Positions 1 through 7,554 of a DNA stretch of 14,921 bases are shown here, one piece after another. The number at the start of each line of letters is the position of its first letter. Position 1 is the first letter of the stretch. The notes beneath the pieces are model-generated. The model was not told where the DNA came from and made no database searches. It worked only from the letters and a program-made list of their open reading frames with translations. The stretch is taken from NCBI GenBank assembly GCA_028819675.1, contig JAPPKT010000334.1:1-14921 (forward strand), given 5' to 3'. Made by a program: the position numbers and the translations under genes. The DNA is from Caldilineaceae bacterium. Lineage in GTDB: Bacteria; Chloroflexota; Anaerolineae; Caldilineales; Caldilineaceae.

Positions 1-140
1 TCTTCCTGGACAAGATTAATCCCTCTGTGGCGGCGCTGGAGGTTGTCCAGACACCCGTAGTTGGTGACTCCCGGCTGGTGGACAGCAGCTACCTGCCGCA
101 GCTGACTTCGGGCAACCATCCCTGGACCTCTATCCACTAA
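1..140 (+). CDS. nuoM: NADH-quinone oxidoreductase subunit M, C-terminal end (partial)
   Basis: This is the last 45 codons of an open frame that enters from outside the window (first full codon at base 3) and stops at TAA 138-140. The translation begins FLDKINPSVAAL and ends HPWTSIH. A hydrophobic start followed by a proline/asparagine turn and a short polar tail is what I would expect after the last transmembrane helix of a NuoM/ND4-type antiporter-like subunit. The main support is position: nuoN follows only 5 bases later, and nuoM-nuoN is the standard end of complex I operons. The fragment alone is too short to prove identity, so the name rests mostly on synteny. Confidence 0.65.
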   Translation, partial: FLDKINPSVAALEVVQTPVVGDSRLVDSSYLPQLTSGNHPWTSIH

Positions 141-145
141 CTGCT

Positions 146-1612
146 ATGGACACCGCTCTTCTTTTCGACAATGCCGTAGTTCTGCTGCCGGAACTCGTTT
201 TGGCCATTGGCGTAATGGTCCTCATGCTGGTCGACATCGTCCGGCGCGGGCCGAATGGTTCGCAGTTGCTGGCCAATATGTCTGTCGTCATCCTCTTGTT
301 GGGCATCGGCGCTTCCGTGATGATCTGGAGCAGGGCCCCGGTTGAATATCTGGACGGGGCCGTATCTGACGGTTTTGCACTGAGCGTGCGGCTGGTCGTC
401 CTGATTGCCGGCGTCCTGGGCGTATTTCTGAGCCGCAACCGGTTCCCCGCAATTGAGCGTCAGGGGGGAGCCTTTTACTCTTTGCACCTGTTGGCGATCA
501 TCGGCATGATGTTGATGGGTACCGCCACGAACTTGATCGTCCTTTTCATTGCCCTGGAAATCTTTTCGCTGGCCCTGTACATTCTGAGCGGATTCTACAG
601 GGAGAGTCCACGCAGCATTGAAGCTGCCATGAAGTACTTTCTCTTGGGCGCATTCGCCAGCACATTTTTTGTTTACGGCTCCGCTCTACTCTACGGCGCC
701 GGCGGCAGCGCACATTACGCTCGGATCCATGAAACTCTGGCGACGGGCGGCGGCAACCCCTCTCTTGTATGGCCCGGCATCGCGCTCCTGCTGGTCGGAT
801 TTGGCTTCAAGGTGAGCCTTGTCCCATTTCACATGTGGACGCCTGACGTATACCAGGGCGCGCCAACCCCGGTGACAGCATTCATGAGTGTGGGAACAAA
901 AGCCGCGGCCTTCGCGGGGTTTTTCCGGGTGATGATGGCCGCGCTCCCTTCCTATCATGACCAGTGGGCCATGCCCCTGGCGATTCTGGCCGTCATCACC
1001 ATGACGGTAGGGAACCTGACGGCTTTGCGCCAGAGCAGCGTAAAGCGGATGCTGGCCTACTCGGGCATCGCCCACGCCGGCAACATTCTCATCGCGCTGG
1101 TGACGGGGACAGTTTCCGCCTCCGCGGCAGCCGCCTTCTATCTTTTTGTCTATGCATTTATGAATACCGGCGCGTTTGCGGTGATCATCGCCCTCGAAAA
1201 ACAGGCCGGGAACGACAATGATGTGGAGCAGGGCAGATTGGCTGGCGTTGCCGAGAGGTTCCCTGCCCTGGCCGCAGCGATGGCCATTTTCATGCTCAGT
1301 CTGAGCGGGGTTCCGCCACTGGCCGGATTTTTCGGTAAATTCCTGGTTTTCAGGGCTGCGGTGGAGGAGGGATGGGCCTGGCTGGTGGTGGTCGGCGTAC
1401 TTAACAGCGCAATCAGCGCCTACTACTATCTGCGGGTTGTGGTGGCAATGTATTTCCAGCAACCAATAGAGAGCGGAGAGGAGAAAGAGCCGCTCGAAGT
1501 CCCTGCTTCACGATCCTCACTCTTCGTCGTCACCGTCTCTGCAGTAGCGGTTGTCGTAATCGGCCTGCAACCGGGGTTGTGGGCAGACCTGTTGAGAGGG
1601 TTGGGGCAGTGA
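146..1612 (+). CDS. nuoN: NADH-quinone oxidoreductase subunit N
   Basis: The 488-residue polytopic membrane protein is hydrophobic throughout, fitting about 14 transmembrane helices. It belongs to the antiporter-like (Mrp/ND2/ND4/ND5) family and forms part of the proton-pumping membrane arm of complex I. The family core is visible around residues 225-260: KVSLVPFHMWTPDVYQGAP, followed by TPVTAFMSVGTKAA, which carries the lysines of the proton channel. A second conserved segment is SSVKRMLAYSGIAHAGN (about residues 298-314). The length is normal for NuoN. The ATG at 146 lies 5 bases after the preceding stop with no clear Shine-Dalgarno sequence, which suggests translational coupling to nuoM. 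As nothing on the same strand follows before the convergent rodA, it is the last gene of its operon. The family assignment is secure. Confidence 0.96.
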   Translation: MDTALLFDNAVVLLPELVLAIGVMVLMLVDIVRRGPNGSQLLANMSVVILLLGIGASVMIWSRAPVEYLDGAVSDGFALSVRLVVLIAGVLGVFLSRNRFPAIERQGGAFYSLHLLAIIGMMLMGTATNLIVLFIALEIFSLALYILSGFYRESPRSIEAAMKYFLLGAFASTFFVYGSALLYGAGGSAHYARIHETLATGGGNPSLVWPGIALLLVGFGFKVSLVPFHMWTPDVYQGAPTPVTAFMSVGTKAAAFAGFFRVMMAALPSYHDQWAMPLAILAVITMTVGNLTALRQSSVKRMLAYSGIAHAGNILIALVTGTVSASAAAAFYLFVYAFMNTGAFAVIIALEKQAGNDNDVEQGRLAGVAERFPALAAAMAIFMLSLSGVPPLAGFFGKFLVFRAAVEEGWAWLVVVGVLNSAISAYYYLRVVVAMYFQQPIESGEEKEPLEVPASRSSLFVVTVSAVAVVVIGLQPGLWADLLRGLGQ

Positions 1613-1614
1613 TC

Positions 1615-1655
1615 TGAAGCTGGCGCTTCAACTTTCCCCTTCTGGCATCGAGAAG
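1615..1655. terminator. Two tandem hairpins between convergent nuoN and rodA
   Basis: The first hairpin is TGAAGC (1615-1620), loop TGGC, GCTTCA (1625-1630), a perfect 6-bp stem. The second is CTTCT (1639-1643), a 7-base loop, AGAAG (1651-1655). Both lie in the 51-base gap between the nuoN stop and the rodA stop, where a bidirectional terminator would be expected. Neither is followed by a strong T tract (only ACTTTCCCCTT after the first on the plus strand), so intrinsic termination is plausible but not strongly supported. Confidence 0.4.
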
Positions 1656-1663
1656 ATCTGCAG

Positions 1664-2743
1664 CTACGCGAAGTCCATCTTACGATGGCGCATAACGACA
1701 CTTTGCGCCAGTCCCACAGCCACCATCATCGACACAAGGCTGCTGCCGCCGTAACTCAGAAACGGCAGAGTCATGCCGGTTACGGGCAGGATGGCGAGAT
1801 TCATCCCCACGTTGACGAACGTCTGAAAGAATATCAGGGAGGCAACGCCGTAAGTAATGAGACGGCCGAACTGGTCCTGAGCCAAATCAGCGATGCGCAC
1901 CAGGCGCCAAATTACGAAGAACAGCAACATAAGAACCAGTACTGTGCCAATAAACCCCAGTTCTTCGGCGATGACGCTGAAAATGAAGTCTGTATGCCGG
2001 ACGCGCAAGAAGTGCAGACGATTTTGTGTACCCTCGGCCCAACCCAATCCTAGCCAACCGCCGTTGCCGATGCTGATCAGTGCCTGTTGTACACTAAAGG
2101 CCGCGTCTACGTTGGAGTCTGGATCGAGGAAGACCTCAATCCGTCTCAGCATATAGTCCTGTAAAGTTCCCCTCAGGAGCGGCCAAGCAGCTGCCGCGGC
2201 CGCCATGCCCAGGAAGATGTGCGTCCACCGGACGCCGTTGATCAGAATCAACGTGCCGCTGATGAATGCCAGTGTAACGGTCATTCCCAAATCCGGTTGG
2301 ACGTATACCAGCACAAGTGGAAAAAGCAGAAGAATAACGGCTCCCAACAAATAAGGGAGTCTGCGAATACGGTCCTGAAAGCGGCTGAGGTACCACGCGA
2401 AGAAAACGATGAGCAGGAATTTTCCGGCCTCAGTTGGCTGTACATCGATGCCCAGGTTCAGCCAACGTTGGGCCCCGTTCTTGACTTCGCCGACGAAATA
2501 GACTGCCACTAACGAGGCCATGAGCAGGAAATAGCTTGGTTGGGCCAGCAGTTCCAGATGCCGATAGTCAAAGAGTGCTGCAGTAACCAGCGCGATTGCG
2601 CCCAGTATTGTGAAGAAAAGTTGCCTTTGCCAGTAGTCGGTCAGAGCCAGGTTCGTGCTCGTTGCGCTATAGGTCATGGCAATGCCAATGGCGCACAGAA
2701 GCAAGACGGCAAAGAAGAGTGGTCTGTCGAAGTGTCTAATCAT
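1664..2743 (-). CDS. rodA: Rod shape-determining peptidoglycan glycosyltransferase RodA
   Basis: The 359-residue polytopic protein belongs to the SEDS (RodA/FtsW/SpoVE) family. It polymerises lipid II into glycan strands in the cytoplasmic membrane, working with the class B transpeptidase PBP2. Visible family marks are the N-terminal FDRPLFFAVLLLCAIG, the QPDLG motif (residues 149-153, containing the conserved aspartate), the periplasmic-loop segment VQQALISIGNGGWLGLGW (about 218-235), and the C-terminal GMTLPFLSYGGSSL (323-336). Length is normal for RodA. RodA rather than FtsW is chosen because mrdA and mreBCD lie in the same transcription unit. The ATG at 2743 starts 22 bases after the minD stop with only a weak AAGAG-like ribosome site, so it is probably co-transcribed as the last gene of the cluster. 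Confidence 0.95.
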   Translation of the reverse strand: MIRHFDRPLFFAVLLLCAIGIAMTYSATSTNLALTDYWQRQLFFTILGAIALVTAALFDYRHLELLAQPSYFLLMASLVAVYFVGEVKNGAQRWLNLGIDVQPTEAGKFLLIVFFAWYLSRFQDRIRRLPYLLGAVILLLFPLVLVYVQPDLGMTVTLAFISGTLILINGVRWTHIFLGMAAAAAAWPLLRGTLQDYMLRRIEVFLDPDSNVDAAFSVQQALISIGNGGWLGLGWAEGTQNRLHFLRVRHTDFIFSVIAEELGFIGTVLVLMLLFFVIWRLVRIADLAQDQFGRLITYGVASLIFFQTFVNVGMNLAILPVTGMTLPFLSYGGSSLVSMMVAVGLAQSVVMRHRKMDFA

Positions 2744-2765
2744 CGGCTCTTTGAATTCTCGTCAG

Positions 2766-3617
2766 CTACAGCCCAATGAGGCGACGGAGACGCTCGGGCC
2801 AGTTGACCTCCTGGAAATGCATTAGCGGAACATTGTACCCCAGGAGTCGCTGCGCGATATTGTGATAGGCTCGGCTGACGTACTTCTTCCGTTCCAGGGC
2901 AACGGGCCATCCTCTATTTGCAGAAACAGTGATCTGATCGTCATCGGGCACGATTCCCAATAGGTCGATGCTCAGAATGCTCAAAATGTCGTCCTTGGAG
3001 ATCATCTCCTTGCGCCGCACCAGTCGGGGATTGTAGCGGTTGATGATTAGACGCGCTTGTGTGTTCAGGTCACGCTCCAGCAGAAAGATGACCTTATCTG
3101 CATCTCGCAGCGCGCTGACTTCAGGCGTTGTAACGATGACGACTTCCGAGGCTGCGGCGATTGCGTTCTGAAAGCCCAGCTCGATGCCTGCGGGAGAGTC
3201 CACCAAGACAAAGTCGGCGATTGCCCGCAACTCCTCGCAGAGTGTCATCATTTGATCCGGCGCGACCGCAGTCTTGTCTCGCGTCTGGGAACTGGGCAAG
3301 AGGTACAGTTCTTTTGCGCGCTTGTCGCGCACGAGGGACTCATGCAGGGAGCAGCGCCCCTCTATCACATCAACCAGATTGTAGACGACCCGGCTTTCCA
3401 AACCCATGACGATGTCCAGGTTTCGCAAACCGATGTCAGCATCAACCACTATCACCCGCTGACCTGCCATCGCCAAGGCAGTACCCAGATTGGCAGTGGT
3501 TGTCGTCTTTCCCACTCCTCCCTTGCCTGAGGTCAGAGTCAGGACGAGACCCCCGTCCGCTTCAGAGTTGAGATGGTCCTGGGTTGCACGGGCCGCGGGC
3601 GAAGATTCCTCCTTCAT
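2766..3617 (-). CDS. minD: Septum site-determining ATPase MinD
   Basis: This is a 283-residue ParA/MinD-type P-loop ATPase that binds membrane as an ATP dimer and recruits MinC to block FtsZ assembly away from midcell. Visible are the deviant Walker A KGGVGKT (residues 32-38), switch I VDADIGLRNLD, and Walker B region VDSPAGIELGF. The C-terminal end WPERLRRLIGL fits the amphipathic membrane-targeting helix of MinD. The frame stays open to 3812, but that part is the shadow of minC. I chose ATG 3617, 4 bases after the minC stop; ATG 3635, overlapping minC by 14 bases, is the alternative. Neither has a clear Shine-Dalgarno, so coupling to minC translation is likely. Either start leaves about 22-28 extra polar residues before the usual MinD N-terminus. 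Confidence 0.95.
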   Translation of the reverse strand: MKEESSPAARATQDHLNSEADGGLVLTLTSGKGGVGKTTTTANLGTALAMAGQRVIVVDADIGLRNLDIVMGLESRVVYNLVDVIEGRCSLHESLVRDKRAKELYLLPSSQTRDKTAVAPDQMMTLCEELRAIADFVLVDSPAGIELGFQNAIAAASEVVIVTTPEVSALRDADKVIFLLERDLNTQARLIINRYNPRLVRRKEMISKDDILSILSIDLLGIVPDDDQITVSANRGWPVALERKKYVSRAYHNIAQRLLGYNVPLMHFQEVNWPERLRRLIGL

Positions 3618-3621
3618 TGCT

Positions 3622-4575
3622 TCATCTGTTTGCATCCCAGGGGTCCACGATGATCTGATTGTCAATGACTCTGGCCACCTCGGGCTTGCCGCTGCTCTCT
3701 CGCTTCCAGAACCAGTAGCCGGGATTGTTCGACGCACCCTTGGGCGACATGGCAATGTGCTGGGCGATCCGCATCTGTACCGGCTCAAAATCCAGTGCCG
3801 CCACGATGGCACGGGCGTCCCCCACTGCGCCCGCGTGCACAGTACCTCGAAGACGTCCCCATATCAGTACGTCGCCGCCGCAGACAACCTGTGCACCCGG
3901 GTTGACATCGCCCAAAATGACGACGGAGCCGGCATGACGGATTGACTGGCCGGAGCGCAAATTGCCCCGGTAAATGTAGGGTGGGGGCGCGGCTTCCACG
4001 CTGGGTTCGTCTGCCCAAGGTGTGACCGCAGCCTGTTCGCCAACTCTTTCCGTCCCGGCCGAATCCTGTGCCAGCGATGCGAGCGGCGATACGTTGAGAC
4101 CACCGGCAGTTGGTAGACCGCCATCGTCACGAAGCGAGGCCGGGTACGGTCTGCGGGCAGCTTGGGACAGGAATCGCTCTCCGTTTCGTTCCAGCCTGCG
4201 TTCCAATCTGATTGCCGGCGGCGGCGTGTCTCCTTCCCAGACGACATCAAGACCCAGCTGATTTGCGACCTGAAAGGAGTCGCGATTGCCTGTGTGCAAA
4301 GACACCAGGACAATGTTTTGCTCTTCCAGCACTTCATTGACGGCCTGCAGATTGTCTGCAGTGACTACTCTGTCACCAATTGCCAGTGACATGCGCTCGT
4401 CTCGGAAAAAGCCATCAGCCTGCGAGATATGACTGGCAAGATAGTCCACGACCTCCGGCCACGCACCCTTGTCGTCTGCCACTTCAACGACGGTGTAACC
4501 GCCTCTGCCTTTTATGCGGACGTCAGGCCAGGAGGACAACCGGCTCCTCGTCGTGGGAAAGCTGCGATTACTCAT
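3622..4575 (-). CDS. minC: Septum site-determining protein MinC
   Basis: This 317-residue protein is the FtsZ-assembly inhibitor that MinD brings to the membrane. Residues about 17-105 match the MinC N-terminal domain (IKGRGGYTVVEV and FFRDERMSLAIGDR). Residues about 201-280 are the C-terminal beta-helix domain, with YRGNLRSGQSI, GSVVILGDVNPGAQV and GRLRGTVHAGAVGD. RSGQ (207-210) is the motif that contacts MinD in characterised MinC proteins. The tail PEVARVIDNQIIVDPW resembles that of Firmicutes MinC. The linker between the domains (about 112-200) is long and rich in proline, alanine, arginine and acidic residues, which explains a length well above the usual 220-240. The start is ATG 4575 with AAGGA at 4580-4584, 4 bases upstream. 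The minD start follows the stop by 4 bases. Confidence 0.94.
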   Translation of the reverse strand: MSNRSFPTTRSRLSSWPDVRIKGRGGYTVVEVADDKGAWPEVVDYLASHISQADGFFRDERMSLAIGDRVVTADNLQAVNEVLEEQNIVLVSLHTGNRDSFQVANQLGLDVVWEGDTPPPAIRLERRLERNGERFLSQAARRPYPASLRDDGGLPTAGGLNVSPLASLAQDSAGTERVGEQAAVTPWADEPSVEAAPPPYIYRGNLRSGQSIRHAGSVVILGDVNPGAQVVCGGDVLIWGRLRGTVHAGAVGDARAIVAALDFEPVQMRIAQHIAMSPKGASNNPGYWFWKRESSGKPEVARVIDNQIIVDPWDANR

Positions 4576-4698
4576 TCGTTCCTTTTGGGCATTAGTTGCA
4601 ACACCGTCGCTGGCGACTATATGAACCAGATGGCCAAAACTGAGAACCTGAACCAGACGTCGCGGGAGGCAGCGGCCGTGTTAATTTCGGCGGTTGAG
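4576..4698 (-). promoter_or_regulatory. mrdA-minC gap with possible internal promoter
   Basis: This 123-base gap is the longest in the minus-strand cluster. Read on the minus strand it holds TATAGT, a five-of-six match to a -10 box, but no good -35 at the right distance. The nonamer TCTGGTTCA occurs twice in direct orientation (complement at 4622-4630 and 4649-4657), 27 bases apart. An internal promoter for minC-minD-rodA is possible but weakly supported. I see no terminator or structured RNA. Confidence 0.2.
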
Positions 4699-6849
4699 CT
4701 AAGGACGCAGGTCGTTAAACCAGGCGTGAAGTGTCTCTTGCGCAACAGGGATAGCTACGGCGGATCCTTCTCCTCCTGAATAAACAAAGACTGTGACAAC
4801 GATTTCGGGGTCCTCGTAAGGAGCATAGGCGGTGTACCAGGCGTGGAATGGAAGGTTCCCTTCGTGGTCGCGATCGGTGCAGTCCTGAATCTCCGGATCA
4901 TAGGCACAGAACTCAGCTGTTCCCGTCTTGCCAGCGACAGTTATGCCATCGACGCGACTATTGGGGGAGGTCCCATAGTTTCCGTTTACCGCATGCCACA
5001 TCCCTCTCTGTACGAAGGCAAGCAGGCCTGGGTCTACTGGCACGCGCTCCTTAAATTCCGGTTCGTATTGCCACAGTACCTGGTTTTGAGCATTTACCTT
5101 TTCCTGCACGAACTGCGGTTTGACCAGATAGCCGCCGTTGGCAACCGCGGCCGTGCTGACCAGAACCTGCATCGGCGTACCCAAGACATAGCCTTGGCCG
5201 ATGGCCATATTGTAACTGTCACCGGTCGTCCAGGATTCGGCTAACTCAAGCCTCTTCCACTGTTCGTCAGGTACGATGGGCCGGACCTCTCCGGGCAGGT
5301 CCACGCCTGTAGTTTCACCGTAGCCGAACAGCCGCATCCACTTGGCGAGGCGTTCGCTCCCCAGCCCCACCATGAAGTCCGGGTATCCCCCGCCCAGATA
5401 GTAGAAGAATATGTCATTGGAAAGCCCGAGGCCTTCGACAATGGTCATGGCACCGTGCAGAATATTGAGCTTATGGTTCCAACTCACGAACTCCTGGGCT
5501 TGGGTTGGGTCGTCAGGGAAAAAGTAGTTTGGCAGGTAGATCGGCCCTCGATCAACGAGTGTCGTATAGGGGGTTATGACGTTCTCGGCGAGAGCTGCTG
5601 TGGCCGAGACCAGTTTGAAAGTTGAGCCAGGAGGGTAAAGTCCGCCGATGGCGTAATTGTACAGCGGACGGCGTGTGTCATCCTCCACTTCCAAGGCCTG
5701 ATATTCCTCTCCCAGTCCCTCTGAAAAGATATTGTTGTCGTAACTGGGCAGGCTGACCAGGCCGAGCATCGACCCATCGCGGGGGTCCATAGCCAGCGCT
5801 ACTCCGTGCGGGGCGCCGGTCTCTTCAAGTTGACGGGCGAGGGCATTGTGCATCACTTCCTGCAAGCGGATATCCAGGCTCAGATTCAGATTCAGACCGG
5901 GTTCGGGTTCACGAATTATGTTGACGGTTCGACTTTCCCGACCCAGAATATCCACTTCGACAAGCCTTTTGCCCGGGAGGCCGCGCAGGGAGTCCTGGTA
6001 CTCATACTCCAGTCCATTCAGACCGACCGGCTCGTTCGGATCCTCATAGCCTCTTTCCTTGTAGCTTTCAGCGGCCAGCTTGGGGATCGGCCCCAAGAAG
6101 CCCAGCACGTGGCCGGCCAGTTCTCGGTAGGGATATTCCCGTACCGGTTTCTGCAGAACGTGGACGCCGCGCAGTTGATAGGTCTCCTCAGCAACCTGAA
6201 ATGCTCGTTCGCGATCCACAAGTTCCAGCACAGAGATCGGCTTGTAGGAACTTCCCTGTGTTCCGTGGGCTACGGCTCGCTCCAAGAGCGCCAATAGCCC
6301 ACCTATGGGAAGCGGCTCGGAGAGATCCGGAATCAGGGTCGGCTTTACCTTGACGACTTCGCGTCCCTCATCGTTCAGTTCTATGACTTCCACGTCAATG
6401 AGACGAAATGAAAGGCTGAACCCGGCGGATTCGACCGTGTTTTTGAAGTCTTCCCTGCCCAGATGCAGAAACATCACTTCGGCGATTCGTATCGCCATTT
6501 CGGGGTCTGTATGTGCCTCCAGAACGGCAAGCAGTCTTTCCAGTGCGATACGCTGTTCATCGATGTCCGTGTTGAGGTCGTCCACAGGCAGGTCGGCCGG
6601 CGTGACGGCGATGACAAAGCTAGGCCGGTTGCGTGCCAGGATTTCGCCATTCCGATCGTATATGACGCCGCGTGGCGCGTACTTGTCGATCTCTCTAAGT
6701 CTGTTGACAGCCGCCTGCTCCTGGTAGGATTCGCCACTGACTATCTGCAGCGAATACAGACGGAAACAGTAGACGAGAAAGGTAGCAGCCAGCGTGAGGC
6801 GGACCACTATCGATGTTGTCGTTGCTGTGCGAGCTGCGCGTTCGTCCAT
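4699..6849 (-). CDS. mrdA: Penicillin-binding protein 2 (class B transpeptidase of the elongasome)
   Basis: This 716-residue enzyme cross-links peptidoglycan stems during lateral wall growth, as the partner of RodA. One N-terminal transmembrane helix (about 14-36) anchors it, followed by the dimerisation/hook region with APRGVIYDRNGEILA (58-72). The transpeptidase motifs are all present: YPPGSTFK (405-412, nucleophile Ser409), SND (477-479, the SxD form usual in PBP2), and KTGT (641-644). It is longer than E. coli PBP2 (633), mainly through extra sequence at about 100-205. Two cysteines (648 and 657) just after KTGT are the only ones I find outside the membrane helix. ATG 6849 is the first start after an in-frame TGA just upstream and has no visible Shine-Dalgarno. 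MrdA rather than FtsI is chosen from context and the SxD motif. Confidence 0.95.
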   Translation of the reverse strand: MDERAARTATTTSIVVRLTLAATFLVYCFRLYSLQIVSGESYQEQAAVNRLREIDKYAPRGVIYDRNGEILARNRPSFVIAVTPADLPVDDLNTDIDEQRIALERLLAVLEAHTDPEMAIRIAEVMFLHLGREDFKNTVESAGFSLSFRLIDVEVIELNDEGREVVKVKPTLIPDLSEPLPIGGLLALLERAVAHGTQGSSYKPISVLELVDRERAFQVAEETYQLRGVHVLQKPVREYPYRELAGHVLGFLGPIPKLAAESYKERGYEDPNEPVGLNGLEYEYQDSLRGLPGKRLVEVDILGRESRTVNIIREPEPGLNLNLSLDIRLQEVMHNALARQLEETGAPHGVALAMDPRDGSMLGLVSLPSYDNNIFSEGLGEEYQALEVEDDTRRPLYNYAIGGLYPPGSTFKLVSATAALAENVITPYTTLVDRGPIYLPNYFFPDDPTQAQEFVSWNHKLNILHGAMTIVEGLGLSNDIFFYYLGGGYPDFMVGLGSERLAKWMRLFGYGETTGVDLPGEVRPIVPDEQWKRLELAESWTTGDSYNMAIGQGYVLGTPMQVLVSTAAVANGGYLVKPQFVQEKVNAQNQVLWQYEPEFKERVPVDPGLLAFVQRGMWHAVNGNYGTSPNSRVDGITVAGKTGTAEFCAYDPEIQDCTDRDHEGNLPFHAWYTAYAPYEDPEIVVTVFVYSGGEGSAVAIPVAQETLHAWFNDLRP

Positions 6850-6909
6850 GAAAATTCAGTGAGTCTGTTTTGAGTCTTTGCCAGGCTTGCGGTCGAGGCA
6901 ATTATGAAT

Positions 6910-7554
6910 CTAGGGATAGTTCGCTTGTTCCGGCAGACGATTCAAGATAGGCGTCGCCAGGAACATCACGGCGCCATTGTACAGGGTAGCAGGGACGATC
7001 AGATTGAAAACCAAAGGGACTGGCGGGAACCTGTAACCGACACCGACCAATATGGCCAGGTAGATCAGCGAAAAGACAAGTGTGCCCGACAGCGCCGAGA
7101 TGAACGGCACCAAGGAATTGCGCCGAAAAATCGCGTTGTGACCGATTCCAGTCAGCAGTGCAGTTGCCATCAAGGCCAGACTGGAAGCGCCGATTGCTCC
7201 TCCGCTGAGAATATCCATCCACAGCCCGCCAACGAATCCCCAAAATACTGCGCCGCGCCCGCCGGCGATGAGTGACCTGGCGATCACAAGCAGCAAGATC
7301 AGATCGGGGTAGACGCCCCGTACTGCCAACTTGGGGACGACGACGACCTGGAACACGGCTGCTGCGCCTAAAACAGGAATAATCAGCCAAGAAGTACCCA
7401 GGCTGGTTGAGGTGATTGAAGTGGGAAAGGCCCTCCTTGCGTGAACTTGCCCAATACCGTCTTGCTGTGCCCCGGTGGACCCGAAGATTGAGCCTCTGCT
7501 CCTTCTTTCCTGGGAGAATCCCCTTGGCCCCAGACTATGCCTGTCACTCGTCAC
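6910..7554 (-). CDS. mreD: Rod shape-determining protein MreD
   Basis: This 214-residue integral membrane protein of the MreD family connects MreC to the elongasome. The core begins near residue 52 with hydrophobic helices, and the family signature RGVYPDLILLLVIARSL, GFVGGLWMDILSGG and FRRNSLVPFI is visible. The chosen start is GTG 7554, overlapping the mreC stop by 11 bases. It is supported by AGGAG at 7561-7565 with a 6-base spacer. No ATG, GTG or TTG occurs in frame between it and the first membrane helix. This gives an unusual polar, arginine-rich N-terminal extension of about 50 residues compared with the typical 160-180-residue MreD. An AAGGAGGG-like sequence (complement at 7431-7438) sits within that extension, with no standard start codon after it. 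Confidence 0.9.
   Translation of the reverse strand: MTSDRHSLGPRGFSQERRSRGSIFGSTGAQQDGIGQVHARRAFPTSITSTSLGTSWLIIPVLGAAAVFQVVVVPKLAVRGVYPDLILLLVIARSLIAGGRGAVFWGFVGGLWMDILSGGAIGASSLALMATALLTGIGHNAIFRRNSLVPFISALSGTLVFSLIYLAILVGVGYRFPPVPLVFNLIVPATLYNGAVMFLATPILNRLPEQANYP

Noticed and set aside
686..1462. 258-codon open frame opposite nuoN
   Set aside because: It lies wholly antisense to a secure nuoN, has no recognisable domain, and its cysteine- and histidine-rich translation is typical of a GC-rich shadow frame.
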